Source: CALMEH01 sp964548225
GTDB taxonomy: Bacteria > Acidobacteriota > Blastocatellia > Pyrinomonadales > Pyrinomonadaceae
NCBI GenBank assembly: GCA_964548225.1
Contig: CAZJQP010000028.1
Span: 1-51,899 of the forward strand
Direction: 5' to 3'
DNA: 51,899 nucleotides
The number at the start of each line of letters is the position of its first letter. The stretch's first letter is position 1. Positions 32,051 to 40,272 of the stretch are shown here, piece by piece. A program made the position numbers and the translations under genes. Under the pieces are notes generated by a model. That model was not told the DNA's origin. It was given only the letters and a program-made list of their open reading frames with translations, and did not search any database.

Positions 32051-33619
32051 TTAACTCAAAGGAATTCTTTGCGGTGCTTGAACCCAAATATCTTCGGCAA
32101 ACCACAGTCCGATTAAAATTAAAATGCCGGCGGCGATAAACGCAAAAGGAATTCCGGTTAAAAGCAAAATCAGCGGCAAAGTGTTTCCGGCGAGAATCAT
32201 TCCGAGCCAAAATTTATTGCTGAATTCACCATTCGTAATCATTTTTACGGTTTTGTGAGCGTCTTCGGTTGTATGCGTTGTCGAAAGTTCGATTGCCAGC
32301 GTAATCAGATGAAAAATCAAAACGGCGACTGAAAGAAAAACCAAAACCATTACGAAGCCGACATTGATATTTAAGAAAGTCAGTGCAATTAAAAATATGG
32401 CGAAACCAGCCATAATCGAATGCAAAATCATATGCAGTCCGAGCATGGGCGATTGCCAAAAATCGCGTCCTTTGGCTTGCGCGAAAAGAAATGCGGTATA
32501 AACTGCAGTCAGCAAAGCCAAAATTATGCCGAGCGGTTCGATAAATTTCAGAACTTTTTCAAAACCTGCAAACGAAGCAATCAGCCAAAAAGTTAAAATT
32601 CCGCCGTAAGCCGTGATAATATACGAGCCGCGCGAAAGCCAAGATTTCCATTGCGGACGAAACAGAACATTTAAAAATCTGTCCGGTCTGCCCAAATCCA
32701 TAATCAGCAATACGCCCGTAATTGCTAAGAAAATCAACGAAACAATCGCGCCGAATTGTTTGACCGACGGCGAAATTTCCATAAAAAATCCGCCCAAAAT
32801 CGGCAAGAAAAATGCGCCCGCCGAAATTGCTTTTGTTAAAACGTAAGCCGAAACTTCCCAACCCCAAAGCGTTCCTTTGTTTGGCGCATCATAAACCCGA
32901 CGTGCTTTTTTCTGACGCGGTTCGATTTGGACGAAATTCTGTTTTTTTGCTTCTTCCTGTAAAGGCGATTTTGAAATTCGCGCTTCAGCATATTTCGCAA
33001 AATGCCCGACACCTGTTGCTTGCGATGACCACATATAATCGTCTTCAATTTCAGTTGCAGTCGGATTTAGTGAAACGCGGTCACCGTCAATATAAAAAAG
33101 TTTCGGATTCGTGCCTTTTTCGGCTTTGCGGACGGAAACCGTTTCACGCGCCAATAATTTGGAAATTTCCGTGTTCGGATTATCCATATCTCCGCTCACA
33201 ATCGCATGTTCGGGACAAACAACAACGCAAGCCGGTTCAAGTCCGATGTCGGTGCGGTGCGAACAATAATTGCATTTTGCCGCCGTGTGTTCGCTTGGGT
33301 GCATATAAAGCGCGTCGTAAGGACACGCTTGCGTGCAGGCTTTGCAACCGATACAACGCCGATTATCGAAATCTACGATGCCATCATCTCTTGTGTATAA
33401 AGCGGTTACGGGACAAATTTCGACACACGGCGCATCGGCGCAGTGATTACAACGCATCACCGAAAAAAGTCTGCGCGTGTCGGGAAATTCGCCTTTTTCG
33501 ATGTATTTTACCCAAGTTCGATTTACGCCGACAGGAACTTGATGCTCCGATTTACACGCGACCGTGCAAGCGTGGCAGCCGATACATTTGCGATTGTCTA
33601 TGATGAATCCGAAGTTCAT
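32051..33619 (-). CDS. 4Fe-4S ferredoxin / NrfD fusion (PsrB-PsrC type membrane oxidoreductase subunit)
   Basis: A 522-residue fusion of two subunits normally encoded separately. Residues 1-190 are a PsrB/NrfC/DmsB-like electron-transfer protein with four cysteine clusters: CIGCHACTVAC, CNHCADAPCVEICP, CIGCKACTQACP and CNYCSHRTDIGLEPACVVVCP. A linker of about 70 residues follows. From about 250 on it is a NrfD/PsrC membrane subunit with eight or more helices (MDLGRPDRFLN, QSPMLGLHMILHSIMAGFAIF). It would exchange electrons with quinones. No molybdopterin catalytic subunit is next to it, so its partner must be elsewhere or replaced. Confidence 0.9.
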   Translation of the reverse strand: MNFGFIIDNRKCIGCHACTVACKSEHQVPVGVNRTWVKYIEKGEFPDTRRLFSVMRCNHCADAPCVEICPVTALYTRDDGIVDFDNRRCIGCKACTQACPYDALYMHPSEHTAAKCNYCSHRTDIGLEPACVVVCPEHAIVSGDMDNPNTEISKLLARETVSVRKAEKGTNPKLFYIDGDRVSLNPTATEIEDDYMWSSQATGVGHFAKYAEARISKSPLQEEAKKQNFVQIEPRQKKARRVYDAPNKGTLWGWEVSAYVLTKAISAGAFFLPILGGFFMEISPSVKQFGAIVSLIFLAITGVLLIMDLGRPDRFLNVLFRPQWKSWLSRGSYIITAYGGILTFWLIASFAGFEKVLKFIEPLGIILALLTAVYTAFLFAQAKGRDFWQSPMLGLHMILHSIMAGFAIFLIALTFLNINVGFVMVLVFLSVAVLIFHLITLAIELSTTHTTEDAHKTVKMITNGEFSNKFWLGMILAGNTLPLILLLTGIPFAFIAAGILILIGLWFAEDIWVQAPQRIPLS

Positions 33620-33635
33620 TTTTTAAGAGATTTTG

Positions 33636-33708
33636 TCTGCGAAATACACGAAAAAAACGAAAGAAGAAGCGAATTTATATTTTTCGTTACTTTCGTATGT
33701 TTCGCAGG
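33636..33708. repeat. Inverted repeat of the CTGCGAAAyA family
   Basis: Arms 33636-33653 and 33691-33708 pair with two mismatches over 18 bp. Same word family as the repeats at 15555-15634 and 31970-32046. Two family members thus flank the ferredoxin/NrfD gene on both sides. Confidence 0.85.
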
Positions 33709-33756
33709 CGAATAGTTGTTTCTAAATCTAATGACCTAGCTATTATAAATGAATTT

Positions 33757-34506
33757 TCATTTGTGAGAAATCGCTTCAATCATTTCTTTAACGGCTTGGT
33801 TCAATCCGACGAAAACCGAGCGCGAAATGATGTTGTGTCCGATGTTAAATTCGGTGATTTCGTTGATGTTTGCGAGCGGAGAAATATTTCGATAAGTCAA
33901 ACCGTGTCCGGCGGCAACAATTAAGCCGAGATTTTTGGCGTGTTGAGCGGCATTTTTTATGCGTTCGATTTCTTTTTCGGCACGAATTAAGCCTTCGCCG
34001 TGCGAGGCGCGTGAACTCAGGGTCAGTTCGGCATATTCAGCCGTGCAAAGTTCGATTTGCTGTGCGCCCGCGCTTTTCGCGGCTTCGATTTGTGCTAAAT
34101 CGGGATCAATAAAAATGCTCACGAAAATTCCGCTTTCTTTTAATTTTTCAATGACCGATTTGATATTTTCAAAATTTCCGACGACGTTCAAACCGCCTTC
34201 GGTCGTAATTTCATTCGGCGATTCGGGAACGAGCGAAACCGCGTCGGGTTTTGTTCGCAAAGCAATCGAAAGCATTTCTTCGGTCGCCGCCATTTCGACG
34301 TTTAAGTAAGTTGTTACGACATCGCGCAAAAGCTCGATGTCGCGGTCTTGAATATGTCTTCGGTCGCCGCGAAGATGAACGGTTATGCCGTGCGCTCCGG
34401 CTTGTTCGCAGATGACGGCGGCGGTAATAATGCTCGGTTCGATAGTTTTCCGCGCTTCGCGGATTGTTGCAACGTGATCAATATTGACGTTTAATTTCGC
34501 GGTCAT
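33757..34506 (-). CDS. pdxJ: Pyridoxine 5'-phosphate synthase
   Basis: Joins 1-deoxyxylulose 5-phosphate and aminoacetone 3-phosphate to form pyridoxine 5'-phosphate, the last step of DXP-dependent vitamin B6 synthesis. The 249-residue TIM barrel has LNVNIDHVATIREAR, GAHGITVHLRGDRRHIQDRDI with the catalytic His and Arg, and TEGGLNV. Late motifs are IELCTAEYA and AAGHGLTYRNI with the third catalytic His. The length and start are standard. It is flanked on both sides by hairpin repeats and appears to be monocistronic. Confidence 0.96.
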   Translation of the reverse strand: MTAKLNVNIDHVATIREARKTIEPSIITAAVICEQAGAHGITVHLRGDRRHIQDRDIELLRDVVTTYLNVEMAATEEMLSIALRTKPDAVSLVPESPNEITTEGGLNVVGNFENIKSVIEKLKESGIFVSIFIDPDLAQIEAAKSAGAQQIELCTAEYAELTLSSRASHGEGLIRAEKEIERIKNAAQHAKNLGLIVAAGHGLTYRNISPLANINEITEFNIGHNIISRSVFVGLNQAVKEMIEAISHK

Positions 34507-34529
34507 AAGAATATTTTAATCCATTATCA

Positions 34530-34589
34530 CCACAAAGGCACAAAGCACACAAAGAAAAATATAGCTTTATGTGATTTGTGCCTTTGTGG
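34530..34589. repeat. Inverted repeat of the CACAAAG type
   Basis: Arms 34530-34549 and 34570-34589 pair in 19 of 20 positions with a 20-base loop. The words ACAAAGG and CACAAAG recur at 7-nt spacing. It lies between two genes on the minus strand. Confidence 0.92.
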
Positions 34590-34594
34590 TTTAT

Positions 34595-35335
34595 TTAGCT
34601 TTGTGTATAAACGCCTTTTTTCGCATTTTGGCGGATTTCACGGACTTCGTTGAACATTCTTTGGCTATCGCGCAACACACTGACTTTGGTGCGTTCGTCG
34701 TGATTCCAGCGGACGGGAATTTCTTTGAGTTTTAATTTGTGTAAGTTTGCGACGAACAAAAATTCCACATCAAAACCGAATCTTTCGATTTGCATAACAT
34801 TGAGAAGCGGACGGAACTTCTTCATATTAAAGGCTTTAAATCCGCATTGTGTATCCCAAAACGGCAAGCCTGTTAATGTTCGGACAATCAAATTAAAAAC
34901 TTTTCCACCTTGTTCGCGCCGCCAAGGTTGACGTTCTCCAATCAAACTTCTGTCGAGTGCGCGAGAGCCGAAAGTTAAATCGTATTCGCCTTTTTGAATC
35001 GGTTCGACGAGTTTTGGAAGTTCATCAATCGGTGTTGAAAGATCGGCATCGGAAAAAATTGCGATGTCGGCGTTTGATGCTAATAATCCGGTTTTGACGG
35101 CGAAACCTTTGCCGCGATTTTTTTCGTAGCGGATGACTTTTGTTTGCACGTCGGGGAATTCGGTGCAGACTTTTTCGCCTGTTTCGGCAGTTTTATCGCT
35201 CGAACCGTCGTCAACGATTATCAATTCGGCGGAAAGTTTTTCGGTTTCGATATAGCGGAGAATTGTTCGGACTGATTCGCCCAAACGGTCTTGCTCTTCA
35301 AAAGCCGGAATAACGATGGAAATTGCAGGTTTCAT
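34595..35335 (-). CDS. Family 2 glycosyltransferase (dolichyl-phosphate glucosyltransferase-like)
   Basis: A GT-A fold enzyme of about 246 residues. It shows AISIVIPAFEEQDRL at the start, LIIVDDGSSDKTAE with the nucleotide-binding Asp, NRGKGFAVKTGLLAS, the metal-binding FSDADLSTPIDELP (DxD motif), and DTQCGFKAFN. The last is typical of polyprenyl-phosphate beta-glucosyltransferases. No C-terminal transmembrane anchor is visible. The ATG at 35335 begins the conserved part; an in-frame upstream start at 35392 would add about 20 residues of unconserved sequence. The product, probably a lipid-linked sugar on the inner face of the membrane, is inferred. Confidence 0.86.
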   Translation of the reverse strand: MKPAISIVIPAFEEQDRLGESVRTILRYIETEKLSAELIIVDDGSSDKTAETGEKVCTEFPDVQTKVIRYEKNRGKGFAVKTGLLASNADIAIFSDADLSTPIDELPKLVEPIQKGEYDLTFGSRALDRSLIGERQPWRREQGGKVFNLIVRTLTGLPFWDTQCGFKAFNMKKFRPLLNVMQIERFGFDVEFLFVANLHKLKLKEIPVRWNHDERTKVSVLRDSQRMFNEVREIRQNAKKGVYTQS

Positions 35336-35649
35336 CTGACAAAATTTAGATGTTAAGTGGTTGTTTGCAAAAAGTAAATCCAAGTCAAACATAATCAATA
35401 AAAAAATAGAAAAAATAAATTTAAAACGAAATTAAATTTCAAACTTAATGAAAATTAAATCCGAAACCTCTTTGAACAGTTCTTTTCGATTGTAAAAAAA
35501 GACGCTTCGGAAAAACGAAATTCAAAAGAGAATTGGTAATTTATTGAATAACGTGAACGAGTTGAACGAGATTTGACACGACAACCGTCGGCTGACTTTC
35601 AGCAACTAATTTGTGTTACAATCGTAAAAAGCGTTGGAGTTTTTTTCTA
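35336..35649. other. Divergent intergenic region before ctpA
   Basis: About 314 AT-rich bases between the divergent glycosyltransferase and ctpA genes, with no gene seen. It includes a short direct repeat (GAACGAG, 35551-35570) and, near ctpA, an extended -10-like TGTTACAAT (35614-35622) with no convincing -35. The ctpA ribosome-binding site TTGGAG follows. Confidence 0.6.
35614..35622 (+). promoter_or_regulatory. Extended -10 promoter element for ctpA
   Basis: TG-T-TACAAT fits an extended -10 box, 27 bases before the ATG at 35650. A CTGACT hexamer lies 19 bases upstream as a poor -35 candidate. Confidence 0.4.
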
Positions 35650-37275
35650 ATGAGCAAAAAAATAGTAATTATAGGAATAATAATTGTCTTAGCCGGAGCG
35701 ATTTTTGGTGGGATTTTCGGGCGGTTGCCTCTACAAACTTCTGCTGATAATTCACTTACACCTCAAAAAATCGTTGGCGATTACAGCGAAGCGGTCAAGG
35801 TTATCGAAACAAATTACATCGGTAAAATTGAACACGAAAAAATTGCCGAAAGTTCAATTCAAGGAATGCTTTGGACACTTGATCCACATTCTTCATTTTT
35901 TACGGCGGATGAACTTCGCAAGCTCAAAGAAGAACAAGCATCGCAATTTTACGGCATCGGCGTTTCGATTTTGCAACACCGCGACGGCGTTTATGTTCAG
36001 TCTGTCGTGCCGGGAACACCTGCCGATAAAGCTGGGCTTCGCTATGGCGATAAATTTTTGACGGTTGATGACAAAGACGCGCTGAAATGGACGAGTGCAG
36101 AGGTTTCCAAAAATGTTCGTGGTCCGCGCGGAACGAGTGTAACGGTCAAACTCGAACGAGCCGGAAGCGAAAAGCCGGTTGAATATACGCTTGTTCGCAA
36201 CGGCGTTCCGCTGCCTTCGATTCGCAATTATTTTATGCTCAAAGACGGCATTGGTTATGTCGGTTTGACAGGCGGATTTCAAGAAACAACGGTTGACGAA
36301 CTAGACGAAGCGGTCGGCGAATTGAAAAAACAGGGAATGAAAAGTCTGATTCTCGATTTGCGAAACAATCCGGGCGGTATTCTTCAACAAGCGCAGGAAG
36401 TCGTCAGCCGATTTGTTCCCGAAGGCAAAACGGTTGTTTCTGTAAAAGGTCGTTCACGGTATGAGCAGACGAAAAATTTGCTGACTTTGGGAGGAAAATA
36501 TGATGATTACCCGCTCGTGATTTTGCAGAACGGCGGTTCAGCATCGGCTTCGGAAATTGTTGCAGGAGCAATTCAAGATTACGGACGCGGGTTGATTGTC
36601 GGTTCTGAAAGTTTCGGTAAAGGCTTGGTTCAAGGCGTTTTCACGCTTCCTTCGGGAACAGGTTTGACATTGACCGTGGCGCGTTATTACACGCCTTTCG
36701 GACGTTCGTTGCAGAAAGATTATTCAAACGGTTCGATTTACGATTATTACACCAACAACGGCGAAGATGAGGACAGTCCGCATACTGCACCGCAAACCGG
36801 AAAAGAAGTCGAGGTTGCCGGCGGCAGAAAATTCCACGATGGACGAATCGTGCCGGATGTTAAAATTGCTCCTTTGCAATTTACACCGCTTCGCGGGCGT
36901 TTGAATGAAGCCGCATTCTTTTTCGTTCGTCAACTTGTTGCCGGAAAAATTAAAGGTTTTGAAAACTATCGCGCCGAAAAACAATCGTTTAAATTGGCGG
37001 TAATGAATGATGAATTTTTGGTTAACGATAGATTATTTGAAGCCTTTCGTGCTTTCACGGTAGAGGAAAAAGCCAACGGTTTGACGGCGGAAAACATTAA
37101 TAGCCAGATTGATTACGCCAAAGCGCGAATCCGTATGGAAATTTCTACGGCAAACTATTCGAGCGAAGCCGGACAGCAAGTTTTACTCGAAGTTGATCCG
37201 CAAGTTTTGAAAGGCATTGAACAAATTCCCGAAGCCGGAAAATTGTTTAAATCAATCGGTGCGGCACAGCAATAA
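35650..37275 (+). CDS. ctpA: S41 family C-terminal processing peptidase
   Basis: A 541-residue periplasmic serine protease of the CtpA/Prc type, cutting proteins near their C-termini. It has an N-terminal membrane anchor (residues about 5-25). A PDZ domain follows (about 95-180: YGIGVSILQHRDGVYVQSV, VPGTPADKAGLRYGDKFL). The catalytic core has LILDLRNNPGG, QNGGSASASEIVAGAIQDYGRG with the nucleophilic Ser, and SFGKGLVQ with the general-base Lys. A C-terminal extension of about 150 residues completes it. The start is set by TTGGAG about 10 bases before ATG 35650. A strong terminator follows directly. Confidence 0.94.
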   Translation: MSKKIVIIGIIIVLAGAIFGGIFGRLPLQTSADNSLTPQKIVGDYSEAVKVIETNYIGKIEHEKIAESSIQGMLWTLDPHSSFFTADELRKLKEEQASQFYGIGVSILQHRDGVYVQSVVPGTPADKAGLRYGDKFLTVDDKDALKWTSAEVSKNVRGPRGTSVTVKLERAGSEKPVEYTLVRNGVPLPSIRNYFMLKDGIGYVGLTGGFQETTVDELDEAVGELKKQGMKSLILDLRNNPGGILQQAQEVVSRFVPEGKTVVSVKGRSRYEQTKNLLTLGGKYDDYPLVILQNGGSASASEIVAGAIQDYGRGLIVGSESFGKGLVQGVFTLPSGTGLTLTVARYYTPFGRSLQKDYSNGSIYDYYTNNGEDEDSPHTAPQTGKEVEVAGGRKFHDGRIVPDVKIAPLQFTPLRGRLNEAAFFFVRQLVAGKIKGFENYRAEKQSFKLAVMNDEFLVNDRLFEAFRAFTVEEKANGLTAENINSQIDYAKARIRMEISTANYSSEAGQQVLLEVDPQVLKGIEQIPEAGKLFKSIGAAQQ

Positions 37276-37278
37276 ATA

Positions 37279-37326
37279 AAAGGCTTCTTTGAAAAGTTGT
37301 GAATGATTTTTTCAAAGAAGTCTTTT
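37279..37326 (+). terminator. Terminator after ctpA
   Basis: A 17-bp stem (37279-37295 with 37309-37325, one G-U pair) and T-rich flank occur three bases after the ctpA stop. The stem carries a run of T at its 3' end. Confidence 0.8.
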
Positions 37327-37331
37327 GATTT

Positions 37332-37632
37332 TACAGAGTTACTAATCGAATTCACAGAGTTGCTAGACGAGTTTGCAGAGTTGCTAGACGAATTGTCGTG
37401 TTTGCTAACGAGTTTTCACGTCCGCTAGTCAAACTTGCGCGTCCGCTAATGAGATTTCACGTCCGCTAATCAAATTCGCACGTCCGCTAGTCAAACTTGC
37501 ACATCCGCTAGTCAAACTTGCACGTTCGCTAGTCAAACTTGCACGTCCGCTAACGGGTTCGCACGTCTGCTAATCAAACTTGCACGTCCGCTAATCGAAT
37601 TGTCGTGTCCGCTATTGAGTTTGCAAGTTACA
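37332..37632. repeat. Fourteen-unit 20-21 bp tandem repeat array
   Basis: The trinucleotide CTA recurs at 37342, 37363, 37384, 37405, 37425, 37446, 37466, 37487, 37508, 37529, 37550, 37570, 37591 and 37612, spaced 20 or 21 bp, mean 20.8. The unit is close to CACGTCCGCTAGTCAAACTT in the middle and more degenerate at the ends. The spacing shifts between 20 and 21, so a reading frame is not kept, and stops occur in all frames. It occupies the interval between the convergent ctpA and chrA genes (37276-37675), which holds nothing else except the ctpA terminator. Confidence 0.93.
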
Positions 37633-37675
37633 CCGGCAAGGTTGCAGAATTTTATCGCGTCTTGCGGTTTGCCGT

Positions 37676-38980
37676 TCAACCAATCAAAAAATACTTTGCT
37701 AAACCGCACAAACCGCCGGCGATAACGACTAATAAAACATCAACTTTCAGAAAATAAAGCGCGGCAAATGATAAAACTGCCAAGACAAGCGCGAAGTAAC
37801 TTACTTGCGCGTTTGCAAAAATCACCGCCCAACCGAAATAAAGCGCGAGATTTAAAATCACGCCGACAACTGCCGCCGTAACGCCCGAAAGTGCTGATGC
37901 GAGATTTTTGTTGTGGCGCAATTTCTCGATATACGGCGCACCGACAAAGATAAAAAAGAAGGACGGCAGAAACGTAACAAAAGTCGTCAAAAGTCCGCAA
38001 AGAACGGCGAAAAAAGTTTGATTTATCGTGCCGGAATTGTTCCAGCCTGTCATAAATCCGATAAATTGCAAAACCATTATTAACGGTCCCGGCGTTGTTT
38101 CGGCAAGTGCAAGTCCGTCAACCGCTTGCGCCGAAGTTATCCAACCTGAGCTTACAACGGCTTGATTGACATAAGCCAAAACCGCGTAAGCTCCGCCAAA
38201 AGTTACAAACGCGGCTTGCGAGAAAAACAGATAAATTTTTGCCGCTATATTTTCAAAGCCGAAGGCAAAACCAACCGTGAGAAACGGAATTAACCATAGA
38301 ATTGCGAAAACTGAGATTAGTTTTAGAAAACGGTTTTTGGTTTTTGGTTTTTGGTCTTTGGTTTTAGATTTCAAATTTGAAATTTCAGATTCGGTTTGAA
38401 ATTTGTTATCTGTAATTTGTAATTCTGACGCTTCGGTAAATTTTGCAATCAAAAAGCCGAGAATCGCTGCACCGATAACGATTAGCGGAAAAGGAACGTG
38501 CAGAAAATAAATCGCAATAAACGCCAAAACCGCGATTATTGCGTGCCAATAATTCTTAAAAGCCTTTTTCGCAATTTTCAAAACGGCTTCGACAACGATT
38601 GCGACGACTACACTTTTGAATCCGTCCAAAACCGCCGAAACTTGCGGAACATTGCCGTAAGCGGCGTAAATATAAGACAAAATCAACAGTAAAAATATAG
38701 AAGGAATCACGAAAAACGCGCCCGCAACGATTCCGCCTTTGATGCCGTGCAATCTCCAACCGATATAAGTTGCAAGTTGTTGCGCTTCCGGTCCGGGCAG
38801 AAGCATACAAAAGTTCAAAGCGTGAAGAAAATCGTTTTGTTCAATCCATTTTTTGCTCTCGACGAGTTCTTTTTGCATTAACGCAATTTGTCCGGCAGGT
38901 CCGCCAAATGAAATAAATCCGAGCTTGAGCCAAAAGCGGAATGCTTCACGAAAGGACACTTGCGGTTGAGTTTGATTCAT
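37676..38980 (-). CDS. chrA: Chromate transporter ChrA family protein
   Basis: A 434-residue inner-membrane transporter of the CHR family with two homologous halves. Each half starts with the FGGxxGQI or FGGAYAVL type motif: the first in WLKLGFISFGGPAGQIALMQKEL, the second in AFVTFGGAYAVLAYVNQAVV. GPEAQQLATYIGWRLHG and ETTPGPLIMVLQFIGF are family landmarks. It is expected to export chromate or a related anion. The protein is about 35 residues longer than usual. The excess is a hydrophilic linker between the halves (about residues 184-217), encoded entirely by a heptad repeat. Confidence 0.92.
   Translation of the reverse strand: MNQTQPQVSFREAFRFWLKLGFISFGGPAGQIALMQKELVESKKWIEQNDFLHALNFCMLLPGPEAQQLATYIGWRLHGIKGGIVAGAFFVIPSIFLLLILSYIYAAYGNVPQVSAVLDGFKSVVVAIVVEAVLKIAKKAFKNYWHAIIAVLAFIAIYFLHVPFPLIVIGAAILGFLIAKFTEASELQITDNKFQTESEISNLKSKTKDQKPKTKNRFLKLISVFAILWLIPFLTVGFAFGFENIAAKIYLFFSQAAFVTFGGAYAVLAYVNQAVVSSGWITSAQAVDGLALAETTPGPLIMVLQFIGFMTGWNNSGTINQTFFAVLCGLLTTFVTFLPSFFFIFVGAPYIEKLRHNKNLASALSGVTAAVVGVILNLALYFGWAVIFANAQVSYFALVLAVLSFAALYFLKVDVLLVVIAGGLCGLAKYFLIG
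38332..38429. repeat. Fourteen-unit heptad array inside chrA
   Basis: Fourteen successive 7-mers, GGTTTTT-type at one end and degenerate TTTGNAA-type at the other, lie exactly in the linker between the two ChrA halves. Translated on the minus strand they give a Lys/Thr/Glu-rich spacer (such as NLKSKTKDQKPKTK). Confidence 0.88.
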
Positions 38981-39113
38981 TGCTTAAATATTACTTTAAT
39001 TTAGGATTTGAAGAAAAGGCGTTACAATATAGAAAAATTTAAGTCTTTTGCTTTTAGCATTTTTTGCGCTTCTAAAGTAAAATATTCTTTGCTTTGCCAC
39101 CTTTTTACAGTTT

Positions 39114-40199
39114 ATGTATAAACAAATTGGAGTTTTAACGGGCGGCGGCGACGCGCCGGGTTTGAACGCTGTGATTCGTGCTGTTGTCAGAACAGCGATT
39201 GGCGAATTCGGGATGAAATGCGTTGGTATCGAAGACAGTTTTGAAGGTATTTTAGGCGAACCGAAAACCGTCAAACTGACAAAGAGAAGCGTTGGCGGAA
39301 TTTTGCCGCGTGGCGGAACGATTCTGGGAACGCGCAATCGCGGAAGTTTCTGCAAAATGATTGAGGGCAAACCCGTAATTCCCGATATGCCGATTGACGT
39401 GGCTCTCGATAATCTTAAAAAACTCGAAATCGAAGCTCTAATCGTCATTGGCGGCGAAGGAACTCTGGCGATTGCCGAACAATTTCATCGGCGCGGTTTT
39501 CCGGTTATCGGCGTTCCGAAAACGATTGATAACGATTTGTCGGCAACTGAATTGACGTTCGGTTTTATGACCGCGATTGATATTGCGACCGAAGCCTTAG
39601 ACAGATTACATACGACTGCCGCTTCGCACGACCGCGTGATGATTTTAGAAGTGATGGGAAGAAATACGGGCTGGATTGCCCTGCATTCGGGGCTTGCCGG
39701 AAGCGCGGATATAATTTTGATTCCCGAAATTCCGTTTTCGATTGAGTCGGTTTTGAAAAAGGTTAGACAGCGCGAAAAAGACGGCTCAAGTTTTACAAAT
39801 ATCGTTGTCGCCGAAGGTGCGGTTGAGGTTGGGACAAAACCGATTTATCTGGATGCGGAAGCGATGCGGCTTGGCGGAGTCGGCAGTCATCTGCGCCGCC
39901 GAATCGAAGCCGAAACAGGCAAAGAATCGCGTTGTGTCGTTCTCGGACATCTTCAACGCGGCGGTTCGCCAAATGCTTTTGACAGAATGTTAGGCACGAA
40001 TTTCGGCGCGTGTGCCGTTCGCGCTCTGGCAAACGGACAAACCGGTGTGATGGTCGCGCTCAAAGCCGGAGAAGTTCACACCGTCCCGCTGGCAGATGCG
40101 ATTGCGAATATCAAAAACGTCAAAGTTGAAGGTCAACTCGTTCGCACCGCTCGCGACATCGGCATTTCGTTTGCTGCGCCGAATGAATCAAAATTATAG
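39114..40199 (+). CDS. pfkA: 6-phosphofructokinase
   Basis: Phosphorylates fructose 6-phosphate in glycolysis. The 361-residue protein shows GVLTGGGDAPGLNAVIRA, IVIGGEGTLAIA, the catalytic VPKTIDNDL with its Asp, DRVMILEVMGRNTGWIAL, and GHLQRGGSPNAFDR. At the two donor-specificity positions it has Gly in GGEGT (ATP-type) and Lys in PKTIDND (more typical of PPi-type). This combination is found in the mixed group of bacterial PFKs such as Streptomyces coelicolor Pfk. ATP use is therefore likely but not certain. Its stop overlaps the next heptad hairpin. Confidence 0.94.
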   Translation: MYKQIGVLTGGGDAPGLNAVIRAVVRTAIGEFGMKCVGIEDSFEGILGEPKTVKLTKRSVGGILPRGGTILGTRNRGSFCKMIEGKPVIPDMPIDVALDNLKKLEIEALIVIGGEGTLAIAEQFHRRGFPVIGVPKTIDNDLSATELTFGFMTAIDIATEALDRLHTTAASHDRVMILEVMGRNTGWIALHSGLAGSADIILIPEIPFSIESVLKKVRQREKDGSSFTNIVVAEGAVEVGTKPIYLDAEAMRLGGVGSHLRRRIEAETGKESRCVVLGHLQRGGSPNAFDRMLGTNFGACAVRALANGQTGVMVALKAGEVHTVPLADAIANIKNVKVEGQLVRTARDIGISFAAPNESKL

Positions 40200-40266
40200 T
40201 TTCCGGTTTCTCGTTTCTGGTTAGTGATTTTTGACTAGAAACTGGAAACCAGAAACCAGAAACCCA
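40198..40266. repeat. Heptad-periodic inverted repeat (AGTTTCC type)
   Basis: About ten 7-mers: T-rich GGTTTCN types, then A-rich AACCAGA types. The first heptamer begins in the pfkA stop codon. The outer words match those of the 27898-27967 repeat, 12 kb away. It adds an artificial N-terminal extension to the greA frame. Confidence 0.9.
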
Positions 40267-40272
40267 AAAATT

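Noticed and set aside
37332..37632. CRISPR array or repeat protein
   Set aside because: No spacers: units are contiguous and degenerate. Spacing alternates 20/21 and stops occur in every frame, so it is neither CRISPR nor coding.
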